This document shows positions 52,682-61,668 of a stretch of 64,000 bases of DNA, one piece after another (positions within the stretch are counted from its first letter, which is position 1; every line of letters begins with the position of its first letter). A program made the position numbers and the translations under genes. Origin of the DNA: a virus; IMG/VR virus record IMGVR_UViG_3300009130_001605, positions 1-64,000 of that record; one strand, 5' to 3'. Below the pieces are notes generated by a model. It did not search any database, was not told where the DNA came from, and saw only the letters and a program-made list of their open reading frames with translations.

Positions 52682-53593
52682 ATGTTTGTAAGACAAGGAG
52701 ATAAAGGAGAAGGTGTAGCAAGTGTACAAAAGCTATTATCTTTATTAGGTTATGATTTAATTATAGATGGAGACTTCGGAGCTAGAACAACTAGGTCTGT
52801 TAGATCATTTCAAAAAAAATATGGTTTAGATATTGATGGTATTGTAGGGAATGCAACTTACAGTACATTAAAAGCTGCACAAAAAAGAAATTCAAAAGAA
52901 TCAGGCGTATCATCTGAGCAAAGCTATGGGGCGTTGGAGATTGTCCAACACCCTCTTAGCCCTGGACAATACATCAAACAAGTATTTGATAAGAAACAAA
53001 TTTATTTACACTTCACTGCAGGTGGGCCAACAGCTAAGAATGTGATTTCAGGATGGGATGCAAATGATCCAAGAATTGCAACAGCTTACGTTATCGATGG
53101 TAATGATGGCTCTGTGCTTGAGTGTTTCAACCCTACTTTTTGGTCTTACCACCTTGGTATCAAAGGAACAAGGGGAAAGGTTGACAAAGCTTCTATCGGT
53201 ATTGAGATTTGTAATTGGGGTCCTCTTGACGAAAAAGACGGTAAGTATTACGGTTGGCCAGCAAAGACGTACGACAAGTGGTTAGATAGATATGAGGTTA
53301 AGAAAGAGGATGTTATATTTTTAGACACTCCACACAGAGGCTATAAGCATTATCACAAAATCACAGATGAGCAAATTGAATCTGTAGAAAAATTACTTAT
53401 TTATTTAGTAAAGGAGTTTGGCATTCCAGTTAATGACGGCTTTGGTTCTGACTGGTATGAATTCAAAGAACACGTTATCAAAGAATTAACTCCAGGCATT
53501 TGGAATCACGTTAACGTTCGTAAAGATAAATACGATCTTTGTCCTGACCCAAGAGTTACGGCCATGTTGAATGGATTAAAAGATAAGTTATAA
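52682..53593 (+). CDS. endolysin: PG-binding domain plus N-acetylmuramoyl-L-alanine amidase
   Basis: This 303-residue protein has an N-terminal PG_binding_1 domain (VRQGDKGEGVASVQKLLSLLGY at the start, DIDGIVGNATYSTLKAAQK ending near 66), then a linker, then an Amidase_2 catalytic domain (about 85-290) with YLHFTAGG (first zinc-binding His), YHLGIKG and KASIGIEI. It cuts the amide bond between muramic acid and L-alanine. There is no signal peptide, so it needs a holin; the later two-helix protein at 63000 is a candidate. It overlaps the next start (TAATGG). Confidence 0.85.
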   Translation: MFVRQGDKGEGVASVQKLLSLLGYDLIIDGDFGARTTRSVRSFQKKYGLDIDGIVGNATYSTLKAAQKRNSKESGVSSEQSYGALEIVQHPLSPGQYIKQVFDKKQIYLHFTAGGPTAKNVISGWDANDPRIATAYVIDGNDGSVLECFNPTFWSYHLGIKGTRGKVDKASIGIEICNWGPLDEKDGKYYGWPAKTYDKWLDRYEVKKEDVIFLDTPHRGYKHYHKITDEQIESVEKLLIYLVKEFGIPVNDGFGSDWYEFKEHVIKELTPGIWNHVNVRKDKYDLCPDPRVTAMLNGLKDKL

Positions 53594-53859
53594 TGGCAAG
53601 AGATTGGTCTAAAAGAGATATTGAGAATATCGTCAACAAAATTGTTGATAACAAAATAGAGCAAGCTACTAAAAATCTTACTAGCGATAAAGAGGTCAGG
53701 AAGATGATTAAGTCGGATATTGATGCTTTCTATAAGGAATTGAAGAAAGGCAAAGATGCTATGTCTGATAAAGAAACCAAAGAGCTTATTAGAAAATCCA
53801 TGATAAACCTTTATAAGTTTATGTGGGAAAAATCAAACTTCTTCATTAGAAATATTTAA
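53593..53859 (+). CDS. hypothetical helical protein
   Basis: This 88-residue protein is highly charged and helical: IENIVNKIVDNKIEQA (10-25) and an acidic-basic continuation. The C-terminus is FIRNI. Its ATG overlaps the endolysin stop. It may be an endolysin partner or virion component, but no family is recognised. Confidence 0.65.
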   Translation: MARDWSKRDIENIVNKIVDNKIEQATKNLTSDKEVRKMIKSDIDAFYKELKKGKDAMSDKETKELIRKSMINLYKFMWEKSNFFIRNI

Positions 53860-53861
53860 AA

Positions 53862-54464
53862 ATGGAACTTAACAATAGATTGAAAGAAATAATTCAGGAT
53901 GAAATTAAAAACTTCTCACTTGAACAATTAAAGGGTAAAAAATCACCAGAATCAGCTCCTGCTAAATCTGATTACGATAAAATTAAAGAGGCAGAAGCTG
54001 AATCTAAAGATGTGGATAACATTTTGTTTTTCGGTGGTGATGACCCAGAGACAATTAAAAAATCTAAGCAGAGATATATCAAAGAAAACGAAGAACCTGC
54101 TGCTGTTGATAATCAATCTGAAGATCCAAGAATAACTCAAACAGAGATAGATCAATTCGAAAAAGATTTCCGTGAGAAAGTTAGCCCATTAGTTCAATTT
54201 TCTTCTAAAGATGACGGTGCCATAAATTTTAAGCTTTACAAAGGTGAAGCTGGAATTGAAGCGAGAATTTCTGGTGTTATTCCAATTAGCGGAGACAGTA
54301 AGGTCGAATGGAGTTTTTCCCTTCAAGAAGGTTCATATGTTAATATGAGTTCTGAGCTTACAACAGAAGTTGCTGAAGTTCTTAATAAAATGGCTTTTTT
54401 CTATGAAGAATGGAAAAGAGAATGGACTGAAAAATTAACAGAATTGCCAGCCGATAAAGAATAG
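53862..54464 (+). CDS. hypothetical protein with N-terminal amphipathic helix
   Basis: This 200-residue protein starts LNNRLKEIIQDEIKNFSLEQL (3-23), a helix of the type seen at the start of several proteins here. A disordered Glu/Pro-rich stretch (25-110) follows, then a beta-rich domain (110-200, with ISGVIPISGDSKVEWSF) of unknown family. It starts 2 bases after the previous gene. Confidence 0.6.
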   Translation: MELNNRLKEIIQDEIKNFSLEQLKGKKSPESAPAKSDYDKIKEAEAESKDVDNILFFGGDDPETIKKSKQRYIKENEEPAAVDNQSEDPRITQTEIDQFEKDFREKVSPLVQFSSKDDGAINFKLYKGEAGIEARISGVIPISGDSKVEWSFSLQEGSYVNMSSELTTEVAEVLNKMAFFYEEWKREWTEKLTELPADKE

Positions 54465-54490
54465 TTGTTTATTTTAGAACAGCTTTTATG

Positions 54491-54496
54491 TACATT
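54491..54496 (+). promoter_or_regulatory. possible promoter -7 box TACATT
   Basis: TACATT lies 8 bases before the ATG at 54505. The upstream TTG is at 23 bases rather than 20. Confidence 0.3.
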
Positions 54497-54504
54497 CTTC
54501 TTGT

Positions 54505-54795
54505 ATGAAAACTTTTCAAGAGATAATAGCGAATCAAAAGAAGTTTAAAAACGAAATATTACTATATTTGAGAGATGAAGTAAGATCCTCAAAAGAGGAA
54601 TTGAGTAGTATTAAAACTGATGATGAGTATATTATGTCTCAAAAGAAGAAGATGGAACAAAGCTTCAAAAAGGCTAAATTTAGAAAATCTTTTAGTGAAC
54701 TGTTTTTTATGCATCCACGAAGAAACAAAGAGAAATTTGTTTGGTGGGACGAAAAAAAACAGGAAGCTTTAATTCTAAACTATGAAAAAAAATAA
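54505..54795 (+). CDS. hypothetical basic protein
   Basis: This 96-residue protein is very basic and helical, with KKKMEQSFKKAKFRK (47-61) and a Trp-rich C-terminal half (KFVWWDEKK). Nucleic-acid binding is plausible. Its last 14 bases overlap the next gene. Not a recognised family. Confidence 0.6.
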   Translation: MKTFQEIIANQKKFKNEILLYLRDEVRSSKEELSSIKTDDEYIMSQKKKMEQSFKKAKFRKSFSELFFMHPRRNKEKFVWWDEKKQEALILNYEKK

Positions 54796-55132
54796 GCATT
54801 TAGACATACTGATTGACATACGCTTCAACGGTTCAATGAATAGATTCGAAGAACTATATGGAGAAGGTGTTTCATATAGGAGGTTTGAACAAGAAACTTA
54901 CGTAGAACTAAAGTCTATGGTTTTCGAAAGATTGGGTAGAAAGATTAAGTTCAAAAAATGTAGGGACTTGGAAAAGTATGCGGACCCAATGGTGCTCACC
55001 ATTAAGGCTGAAATGACTGATGAAGAACATGAAGAATTCATTAATATTTATGATCAAGGTGAATTCGTATTTTTATATGACTTCATTGTTTCAAAAATAA
55101 GGTTACAAGAAGAAAATCAAAATCAAGATTAA
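54782..55132 (+). CDS. hypothetical protein
   Basis: This 116-residue protein overlaps its neighbour by 14 bases and is followed by a 6-base gap. It has a mixed alpha/beta pattern with LDILIDIRFNGSMNRFE (6-22) and an acidic C-terminal helix. No family is recognised. Confidence 0.6.
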   Translation: MKKNKHLDILIDIRFNGSMNRFEELYGEGVSYRRFEQETYVELKSMVFERLGRKIKFKKCRDLEKYADPMVLTIKAEMTDEEHEEFINIYDQGEFVFLYDFIVSKIRLQEENQNQD

Positions 55133-55138
55133 AAAACA

Positions 55139-56041
55139 ATGGAACAATTCAACCAAGAACAAGCTGAACATTTAGCTAATTTGAAAAATAAGAGAAAAGC
55201 TATGTTTGATCAGATGAATGTGACACCAACTTTCACCCAGGACCAAATAAATCAAGGTGCTGCTGCGAGTAATTCTGGTGGATCTGTAAACCTTGCTGTT
55301 AGAGATAGGATCGCTGCTATTAAAGGTGGACATATGAAGCAGGAGATGAAAGAGTTAAACGAGGCTAAAAATCCGAATGAATTCCAAGCACTTTCAGTTC
55401 CAAAACCAAAAGGTCCTGCTCTTACACCAGAGCAAGAGGCTAAAAGAGCACAAGGTTTAAAAGAATCTGGTCTTGCTGACACTATCAAACCCTCAAAGGG
55501 TTCGAGAGAGGCAAGCAGTTTAGAAGCTATGTTTGACACCGATTCATCTGGACCATTATCAAGCGATGTGGTTATGGGTAATGCTTGGGACAATAAAAGA
55601 CAACAGGCACAACAAGCCCCAACAGGAACTCTTATACAAGAAGATCAAATGATGGGTGGAATTGGATCTTGGGAAAATAGTTACAAAAACACTCTTAATC
55701 AAGCATCTACGTCTGGGCAATATCAAAACCCAAATGTTAACCCACATGGTCAGAAAATGATGAACGAAGCTCAGCAGATGCAACAAGCACCAATGGGCAT
55801 GAACGCTACTCCAATGGGACCAACTCAAATAACTCAATTAATTGAGTCCAAGGTTTCCGAGATTGTTGATAGCAGAATGAAAGCTGTATTGTCAGAACTT
55901 AGCCAAGGGGATACAAGTAGGAAAACAAACCCAAACCAAATTATTGGTGAAAGAGTTAAGTCTGAAAGTGGTAAGTATTATAAAAACGCCATCAAAATAG
56001 ATGGAAAAGTATATATATTAAAAGAGGTTACTGGAAAGTAA
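55139..56041 (+). CDS. disordered scaffold-like protein with C-terminal domain
   Basis: This 300-residue protein is mostly low-complexity Gln/Ala/Gly/Met (QAPMGMNATPMGPTQI, 214-229), like a flexible scaffold or head-decoration protein. Residues 230-255 (TQITQLIESKVSEIVDSRM) form a helix, and the last 40 residues form a compact beta end (YYKNAIKIDGKVYIL). Its role in the virion is inferred. The stop lies inside a terminator hairpin shared with the convergent gene. Confidence 0.55.
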   Translation: MEQFNQEQAEHLANLKNKRKAMFDQMNVTPTFTQDQINQGAAASNSGGSVNLAVRDRIAAIKGGHMKQEMKELNEAKNPNEFQALSVPKPKGPALTPEQEAKRAQGLKESGLADTIKPSKGSREASSLEAMFDTDSSGPLSSDVVMGNAWDNKRQQAQQAPTGTLIQEDQMMGGIGSWENSYKNTLNQASTSGQYQNPNVNPHGQKMMNEAQQMQQAPMGMNATPMGPTQITQLIESKVSEIVDSRMKAVLSELSQGDTSRKTNPNQIIGERVKSESGKYYKNAIKIDGKVYILKEVTGK

Positions 56042-56049
56042 CCTCTTTT
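56021..56049. terminator. bidirectional rho-independent terminator between convergent genes
   Basis: AAAGAGGTTACT (56021-56032) pairs with AGTAACCTCTTT (56037-56048) around GGAA. T-rich DNA follows on the + strand and A-rich DNA precedes it for the - strand gene ending at 56053. Confidence 0.85.
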
Positions 56050-56052
56050 ATT

Positions 56053-56592
56053 TTATTTCTGTAAGAACTTATTTGTGAAAACAACTTTAACCATGCTTAA
56101 ATGAGAGCTTTCATGGTCCTCTCTGATTTCATTTAGTATTTCCAAAGGATCTCTTTTTAATTCGATAAAAGCTCGGTCTGATTCCGCTTTTTCACGATTA
56201 TTACCAACAATCTGATCTCTACTAACATCACTCCAAGAAATCCTATTCAAATCTCTTTGTGTAAATCTTGAGTTAACAAATTTAACAAAACCATGACTTA
56301 CACCTAAGTCGATGTGGTTTATAATATAACAAGAACGGCACAACAAAGTGACTTTTGTGTCTTCTGGCTTACTCTCATTGAAGTCCTCAATGTGTAAAAC
56401 CAAGTGTTTCTTCTTATATTCAAACTGACTTTCGTTTTCACCTTCTTCTTCTAAAGGTTTCCAACCACAACATTGACATGTGTTGTCATAAAGCATTTGT
56501 GTCTCTTTTGTTATCCTAGCAAATTCTTCACCACCTATTGCTTCTATATACGGCTTACTTGGAGTTGTTACTTTTAAAGTTAAGTCTATCAT
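56053..56592 (-). CDS. HNH-like zinc protein
   Basis: This 179-residue - strand protein has CQCCGW (39-44), then LVLHIEDFNE (69-78) and LLCRSCY (88-94): two C-x2-C pairs around an H-x-x-D...N-x, as in the beta-beta-alpha metal core of HNH nucleases. The first His is not followed by a second in the usual place, so activity is uncertain. It could be a nuclease of the HNH superfamily or only a zinc protein. It stands alone, in the direction opposite to its neighbours. Confidence 0.5.
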   Translation of the reverse strand: MIDLTLKVTTPSKPYIEAIGGEEFARITKETQMLYDNTCQCCGWKPLEEEGENESQFEYKKKHLVLHIEDFNESKPEDTKVTLLCRSCYIINHIDLGVSHGFVKFVNSRFTQRDLNRISWSDVSRDQIVGNNREKAESDRAFIELKRDPLEILNEIREDHESSHLSMVKVVFTNKFLQK

Positions 56593-56656
56593 AATTCAAT
56601 TTTTCCCAAAGATAAAAAAAAAAACTGAATTTTTTAGAATTTTCATTATTAACTGC

Positions 56657-56671
56657 TATTTATTAATAAAA
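56657..56671 (+). promoter_or_regulatory. late-type promoter motif TATTTATTAATAAAA
   Basis: Exact copy of the 15-mer at 10422 and 38744; it lies 12 bases before the ATG at 56684. Confidence 0.6.
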
Positions 56672-56683
56672 ATTTTACTTACC

Positions 56684-57421
56684 ATGGGAAAAAAACTTAA
56701 TGAAAAGCAATTCAGAGAAGTAGTAAGAAATATAATTAAAGAAAGTGTTAAAGATTTAGGTGATTCTATGAATCAAGACTTAAACACTATGGATTCTGTT
56801 AATACAACGGATCATCCAAATACTTTAATTGGTGCTCCTGAAAATACTAATGATCCTTCTCAATCTCCTGTAGATACAAAGAAAGAGAACGATAAAGATG
56901 CTCCTGAAACTCCAAAGACAGAACAATTGAAAGAAAGTAAAGGCGATGTTGAGAATGCAGGTGAAGTGACTGATGTTGATATGAATTCACAAGATTCTGA
57001 ACTAGGTGATCACAAAGACGGTGCTGTTGTTGAAGTTGAAGCAGGTGGTGGAACTCACTCAGGTGAATCAACAAAAGGTATGGCTAAAGCTAAAGAGGAA
57101 ACAAAATCAGGAATGAATGATTCTTCTAATGAAAACGGTGGTGATGACAAGGGTGCGGAAGCTACTGAAACAAAAATGAATGCAATGGACAAAGAGGTTG
57201 ACGAAGGAACAAAAACTTACGTTGAAGCTGGGTCTGAAGATTCTACTGGTCAAAAAGATGCTAAATGGAGCAAAGAAGCTAAGAATGAAAAAGCTGATGA
57301 GCCTATTGCAACAGCAATTCAATTACCAGAAGGATTCGGTAAAAAAGCAATTTCTAGTTCTGAATTATTAAAATTCATCAACGAAGAAGCAGACAAACTT
57401 TCTGACAAAGGTTTACTTTAA
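56684..57421 (+). CDS. acidic disordered protein with N-terminal helix
   Basis: This 245-residue protein begins with a basic amphipathic helix (EKQFREVVRNIIKESVKDL, 6-24), then a long acidic disordered tract rich in Asn, Asp, Glu, Thr, with few aromatics, and a short helical end (ELLKFINEEADKL). It may be a prohead core or packaging protein, because such N-terminal helices and acidic tracts mark scaffold-type proteins. A terminator follows. Confidence 0.6.
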   Translation: MGKKLNEKQFREVVRNIIKESVKDLGDSMNQDLNTMDSVNTTDHPNTLIGAPENTNDPSQSPVDTKKENDKDAPETPKTEQLKESKGDVENAGEVTDVDMNSQDSELGDHKDGAVVEVEAGGGTHSGESTKGMAKAKEETKSGMNDSSNENGGDDKGAEATETKMNAMDKEVDEGTKTYVEAGSEDSTGQKDAKWSKEAKNEKADEPIATAIQLPEGFGKKAISSSELLKFINEEADKLSDKGLL

Positions 57422-57441
57422 TATTTAATAACAACTTTTTT

Positions 57442-57478
57442 AACCAGAACATTATTTTATTAGTGTTCTGGTTTTTTT
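57442..57478 (+). terminator. rho-independent terminator
   Basis: AACCAGAACA (57442-57451) pairs with TGTTCTGGTT (57464-57473) around a 12-base loop, followed by Ts. Confidence 0.85.
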
Positions 57479-57543
57479 CTTACTAAAGAAAACTTTACTA
57501 TCTCATTTGCTTTTTTTATATTAAATATAAACGAAGACTTAAA

Positions 57544-59541
57544 ATGAGCAATATCTTAGATATAAAAGATTCAATTGGTGCATATACTTTTTATGCAACA
57601 AATACAAACAAAGAACAATACTTTTGTAAATGTGGAAACCATTTCGAAGTAGATGCTCCTTCAGACGAACTTTCAGATGTAGAAAACCTGTTTAATGATG
57701 GTGACGATGATGATGGTATTATGGGAGCACTTAACAGTGCCAAAATATCTTTAAGGGATAATATTAAATGCCCTCATTGTAATGTCGATTACAAAATCCC
57801 TGTAAACCAAAAGAGATTAAGAGAAATTGGTAAATATTTCTTATCAGGATACAATGTTAACGAAGATAACGGTAGACTGACCTTAAATAAGGTTAAAGTA
57901 AAACCTTTGCTTGCACCAGAAGAATCAGAGGAACCTTTGGAATTTGAAGAAATTGTTAGGCACCTTTCTTATGAGATTGAGACAGGGAAATTGTTTTTCA
58001 AAGATTATAAGTCTGAAGAAATAGAGTTTGATCTAGATCAAACTCTATCAGTAGTTAGCAAGTTTTTTGAAAATGACACACCACTTGTTGTCAATCTATT
58101 TGATTTACATAACTACATAATGAAATTATCAAATTATGTATCCGATTCAGAAAATATCGACACAGTAAAAGGTTTACTTGAGGAAGCAAGGTCAAATATG
58201 AACAAGAGTGCTGATGACACTTTTGAGAAAGTCTTATCTATCTTGTTGTCAATCATCAAATATTCAAACTTGTCAACAATTGCAATGACTAAAAGTCCTA
58301 TTTTCCTATACGAAATGCTTAGAGATTGTAATCCTCCGAAAGCAGAGGTGTTGGAGAAAGAGGGTGTCACTTCACCAATCAAGATTTTTAACTTCTTGGC
58401 AAAAACTTACATCAACAGAATAAACGAAGAAGTTAAAGAAGAAAAGATTGTTGAAAAGGAATTTACATTCTCTAGTAATATCGTCTTGGAAGACCACGAG
58501 GATCATTCAAAGGTATCAAAAGTTGGTGATGATTTTGAGGAAGGAACTGAAGATACAATGTCTGTATCAGAAGGAGAAACAAGAGAGTTGAAAATAAACT
58601 TAAAATCCATTCAGGATTATGAGTCTAAGGTTTCTAAAACCGCCCAAGGTAATTTTGAGGTTTTTCAAATCGGAGGTGACGGACAGATTTCAAAATTCAT
58701 ATACAAGAAACTTAAAGCGTTTCACGACTATAAACAACTGGTTAAGTATATGAAACATTTCGAGTATAAGAACTTGGTTGAACTTATGACGAAATATGAC
58801 TATGATCTTATCGTGAACATGATAGATGTGATCTATTACCGATTAGACATAGACATGGATGAGGTGAAAAGGCTTATTCCGTTATTTATAGACCATTGTC
58901 AGGTTCAAACCAAAGATATGAAGATAAAAACTAATACGTTTGATCCAAATGAAGAGCTTACGTTAGATTACACTTACATCAATAGTTTTAATTTTGAGTT
59001 TTACGATGACTGTAAGATGATGATTAAAACTTTGGAATTTGATCCAAGAAAGGATTTGTACAAAATCAAAACAAATGCCGTTCTTAAAGCCTTCCATGAT
59101 GAAGTGGTGAAATACTATGGGGCAATTAAATTAGAAGAAGAAGGCGGTTATAAAGGTTATTTCAATAACTTTAAATTCCTTGAGGATAAAAACAACTACG
59201 ATGGGTTATTGAGATTCGAAATAATTGATACTCCTAAAGCTGTTGTTGCAGAAGGTAGGGAACTACACCATAGTGTGAGTTCTTACGCAGCTAGATTGAT
59301 GGACGGGGATTATGTATTACTTAGAGTCTATGATGACACTGAGGACGCTCCAGAAAAGGATTTAGATAGATTCACAATGGGGCTTCATTACAACAAGAAT
59401 AACGGTCTTGAGTTTGATCAATTAAAAGGTGTGGCAAACAAGCCAGCAAGTGATCGGGTTAAGAAAATGGCTATTGAATGGATGAAATCCAAAGAAGTGA
59501 ATTATAACGAAAAAAGACCAGACATCCGTATTAGACGATAA
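57544..59541 (+). CDS. PcfJ-domain protein with N-terminal zinc ribbon
   Basis: This 665-residue protein has a zinc ribbon at the start (CKCG at about 28-31 and CPHC at about 77-80). The middle is helical (140-500). The C-terminal 180 residues form a PcfJ-like module: EGRELHHSVSSYAARLMDGDYVLLRVYDD (about 570-598) then FTMGLHYNKNNGLEFDQLKGVAN. PcfJ-like proteins are known from conjugative plasmids and phages, but their function is unclear. A perfect 28-base palindrome lies inside at 58021. The 122-base upstream gap has no strong late motif. Confidence 0.7.
   Translation: MSNILDIKDSIGAYTFYATNTNKEQYFCKCGNHFEVDAPSDELSDVENLFNDGDDDDGIMGALNSAKISLRDNIKCPHCNVDYKIPVNQKRLREIGKYFLSGYNVNEDNGRLTLNKVKVKPLLAPEESEEPLEFEEIVRHLSYEIETGKLFFKDYKSEEIEFDLDQTLSVVSKFFENDTPLVVNLFDLHNYIMKLSNYVSDSENIDTVKGLLEEARSNMNKSADDTFEKVLSILLSIIKYSNLSTIAMTKSPIFLYEMLRDCNPPKAEVLEKEGVTSPIKIFNFLAKTYINRINEEVKEEKIVEKEFTFSSNIVLEDHEDHSKVSKVGDDFEEGTEDTMSVSEGETRELKINLKSIQDYESKVSKTAQGNFEVFQIGGDGQISKFIYKKLKAFHDYKQLVKYMKHFEYKNLVELMTKYDYDLIVNMIDVIYYRLDIDMDEVKRLIPLFIDHCQVQTKDMKIKTNTFDPNEELTLDYTYINSFNFEFYDDCKMMIKTLEFDPRKDLYKIKTNAVLKAFHDEVVKYYGAIKLEEEGGYKGYFNNFKFLEDKNNYDGLLRFEIIDTPKAVVAEGRELHHSVSSYAARLMDGDYVLLRVYDDTEDAPEKDLDRFTMGLHYNKNNGLEFDQLKGVANKPASDRVKKMAIEWMKSKEVNYNEKRPDIRIRR
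58021..58048 (+). repeat. perfect 28-base palindrome inside the PcfJ-domain gene
   Basis: The 14-base arm ATAGAGTTTGATCT is followed directly by its complement, with no loop. The encoded peptide EEIEFDLDQTLS does not require it. A perfect 28-mer of this kind is not expected by chance in 64 kb. Confidence 0.85.
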
Positions 59542-59543
59542 TT

Positions 59544-59912
59544 ATGTGGATTAGAAAATACAATAAACAAAATGAATTAGCTCTATCTGTTCAACTTGAC
59601 GAAACAGGTGGAACTAAATCATTATATTCAGTTGAAAAAGACACTTTCTTGAGATTTAACAGATGGGGAAAAAGAAATATCGTTGAATATAAAGTTTCTG
59701 ACGAAGAAATTGAATTGGTGGAAAACAGAGAAGGTGCAAAATTTTTTAGATGCATCTCAAAGAATAACAAAAAAGGGGGTATTAACTACCCTGGATATCA
59801 CAAACATTTCTCTATTGAGAATGGGGATGTTATAAATTTTAATATTGACAAATCTAAACTTAAATCATGGAAGGCAAAAGCCACGAAGAAAAGCAGGATA
59901 GCAAAAACCTAA
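59544..59912 (+). CDS. hypothetical basic protein
   Basis: This 122-residue protein starts 2 bases after the PcfJ-domain gene and its TAA overlaps the next ATG (TAATG). It is beta-rich, with a Lys-rich end (KSKLKSWKAKATKKSR). No family is recognised. Confidence 0.6.
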   Translation: MWIRKYNKQNELALSVQLDETGGTKSLYSVEKDTFLRFNRWGKRNIVEYKVSDEEIELVENREGAKFFRCISKNNKKGGINYPGYHKHFSIENGDVINFNIDKSKLKSWKAKATKKSRIAKT

Positions 59913-60211
59913 TGATGAGTGCCATTAAACATGGTCTCGATGGAATCTCTTATTCACAGTCATCAAAGGCAATTAGCCTAGATGAAAATGAAATCTATGA
60001 AATAACTGACAAATCATCGAAAGGGAAAACTTTAGATGAATTAGAGCAAAGAAAGCTTACACTTCACAATATTCAGTCTGGTAATTTTAAAAGTTTTTTT
60101 ACAGTTGTAAATAAATATGAACAAGAAGACCAGTGTGTAATTGCAAAAATGATTGAATTAGGCCAAGAGTCAAACGAGGACACAAACAACAAAATAAACG
60201 AATATGAATAA
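59912..60211 (+). CDS. hypothetical protein
   Basis: ATG 59912 is chosen for its TAATG overlap with the previous stop; an upstream in-frame ATG (59867) would give 15 extra residues. The 99-residue product is acidic and helical (LDELEQRKLTLHNIQS). No family is recognised. It overlaps the next gene by 8 bases. Confidence 0.55.
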   Translation: MMSAIKHGLDGISYSQSSKAISLDENEIYEITDKSSKGKTLDELEQRKLTLHNIQSGNFKSFFTVVNKYEQEDQCVIAKMIELGQESNEDTNNKINEYE

Positions 60212-60686
60212 GAATGAAAAGGAACAAGAATTGATTTGTAAAAAGCTAAAAGATATTACAGCATCAAATGTAAAGCATTTAAGTAAAGAAGAAAAGGATG
60301 CGGAAATAAAGAATTTGAAGGTGAAAAACCCAGAACAATATTTACATTTACAAAAAATGTACTCTTTGTTTGAAGAAAGGTATGAAGACCTCAACCCAGA
60401 AGAAATCATAGAAAGGAAAGGCGAAATACTAAAAGAAAGATTGAACTTAATCAACCAAATTCAAAATGGAGAGTTTAAGGAAAGGATGGAAGCAAATGTT
60501 GGGTTTAAAGAAGAAGTTGTTGTTGACAAAAAAACAACAGAAGAATTACTTCTTGAAGAGGTGGAAACACTAAATGTTTCAATTGAATTATTAGCAAATC
60601 AAATTGAAGAGCTTTCAAACAAGAAATCTTTATTAGAAAGATTGTTTATTTCAGCACTAAATTTTTTTAGAATTGTCTTTTGGTAA
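60204..60686 (+). CDS. hypothetical coiled-coil protein with hydrophobic end
   Basis: This 160-residue protein is almost all helix with charged heptads (ELLLEEVETLNVSIELLANQ, about 112-131) and ends in a hydrophobic anchor (FISALNFFRIVFW). It could be a membrane-linked spanin-like or assembly protein. Spanins normally pair with a second gene in overlap; none is seen. Confidence 0.6.
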   Translation: MNKNEKEQELICKKLKDITASNVKHLSKEEKDAEIKNLKVKNPEQYLHLQKMYSLFEERYEDLNPEEIIERKGEILKERLNLINQIQNGEFKERMEANVGFKEEVVVDKKTTEELLLEEVETLNVSIELLANQIEELSNKKSLLERLFISALNFFRIVFW

Positions 60687-60699
60687 TAAAATAATTCCC

Positions 60700-60713
60700 T
60701 ATTTATAAATAAA
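60700..60713 (+). promoter_or_regulatory. late-type promoter motif TATTTATAAATAAA
   Basis: Located 7 bases before the ATG at 60721. Confidence 0.55.
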
Positions 60714-60720
60714 GAGTATA

Positions 60721-61128
60721 ATGGGACTTGCTTACGAAAATATAGACAAAATAGATTCAGTTAAATCATCAAAAGGTGACAGGTATATCAAATTTGATAT
60801 GGGGTTACGTGATGGGAAAAGGGCTTCTTTAGTTGCTGAATATGATCAGTATTGCAAATGGGTAAAAGACAACAAGGGTTCTTATAACAATATTTTCGGA
60901 GACTTTGTTAAAGACTTTTTAGGTTCTTCTTCTGAATCGGAAGAGGAATTAAGTGAAATAGTTGACAAGGACGGTAATTTATACCCAGACCAAGACATGC
61001 CAAACAATGCTACAAACAAAATGGTGGGTTCTTCAAAGTTTGATTTAGACAAAGTTTATAAGCAAACTGTTCCTGCAGGATCTAGATATTATTCTGGCGA
61101 TTTAGGTGTTGGCATCATAACTTGGTAA
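60721..61128 (+). CDS. hypothetical protein
   Basis: This 135-residue protein has alternating charged helices and a central hydrophobic segment (IFGDFVKDFL) and ends DLGVGIITW. It follows a late-type motif at 7 bases, so it may be a virion protein. No family is recognised. Confidence 0.6.
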   Translation: MGLAYENIDKIDSVKSSKGDRYIKFDMGLRDGKRASLVAEYDQYCKWVKDNKGSYNNIFGDFVKDFLGSSSESEEELSEIVDKDGNLYPDQDMPNNATNKMVGSSKFDLDKVYKQTVPAGSRYYSGDLGVGIITW

Positions 61129-61146
61129 TAAATCAAAAAAAAATCA

Positions 61147-61161
61147 TATTTATAAGAAAAA
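61147..61161 (+). promoter_or_regulatory. late-type promoter motif TATTTATAAGAAAAA
   Basis: Identical to the copy at 52661; it lies 9 bases before the ATG at 61171. Confidence 0.6.
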
Positions 61162-61170
61162 TTACCAACA

Positions 61171-61668
61171 ATGAATTCAACAGAAAAAAATAACGACCAA
61201 AGAATGAAAGACATACTTAAAAAGATGTCTACCCCAGGTGTTGCTACTAGAGATGAAAATGAAACTTTATCTGAAAACAAAAACCTTGAAGGTCATTCTG
61301 AAAGATTTAAGAGAGTTGCTACTTATGATCCAATTCAGGAAAACATGAAGTTCACTTCAAAGTCTAATCCAGTTGGAGGTCATGGTGAAACAGTTAATTC
61401 TATCATCAACACTGTTGACGGCACTTCTGTAAATAAATACGGATTTGATAACGGAAAGCCATCTGTCAGCCCAGGATTAACTGCAAAAGAGGCTTTGGAA
61501 ATCGCTATTAAAAGAACAATGGAGTCAGGTGCCCCTGTAAATAGCATTGGGTTTTATGACGAAATTAATTGGAACTTAGAAAAATTAGGTTATTCAGCAA
61601 AACTTCCTATTGATGTTAAGGGTGCATTAAATGATATGCTTAAATATGGAGAAATCAGAAATTCATAA
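61171..61668 (+). CDS. hypothetical protein
   Basis: This 165-residue protein has a disordered N-terminal half (Asn/Glu/Lys-rich) and a helical C-terminal half (SPGLTAKEALEIAIKRTMESG, 96-116). It overlaps the start of the next gene. No family is recognised. Late expression is likely. Confidence 0.6.
   Translation: MNSTEKNNDQRMKDILKKMSTPGVATRDENETLSENKNLEGHSERFKRVATYDPIQENMKFTSKSNPVGGHGETVNSIINTVDGTSVNKYGFDNGKPSVSPGLTAKEALEIAIKRTMESGAPVNSIGFYDEINWNLEKLGYSAKLPIDVKGALNDMLKYGEIRNS

Noticed and set aside
56053-56592. Free-standing HNH homing endonuclease
   Set aside because: It has the C-x2-C and H-x-x-D pattern but lacks a full HNH set and NUMOD domains, so only HNH-like is claimed.
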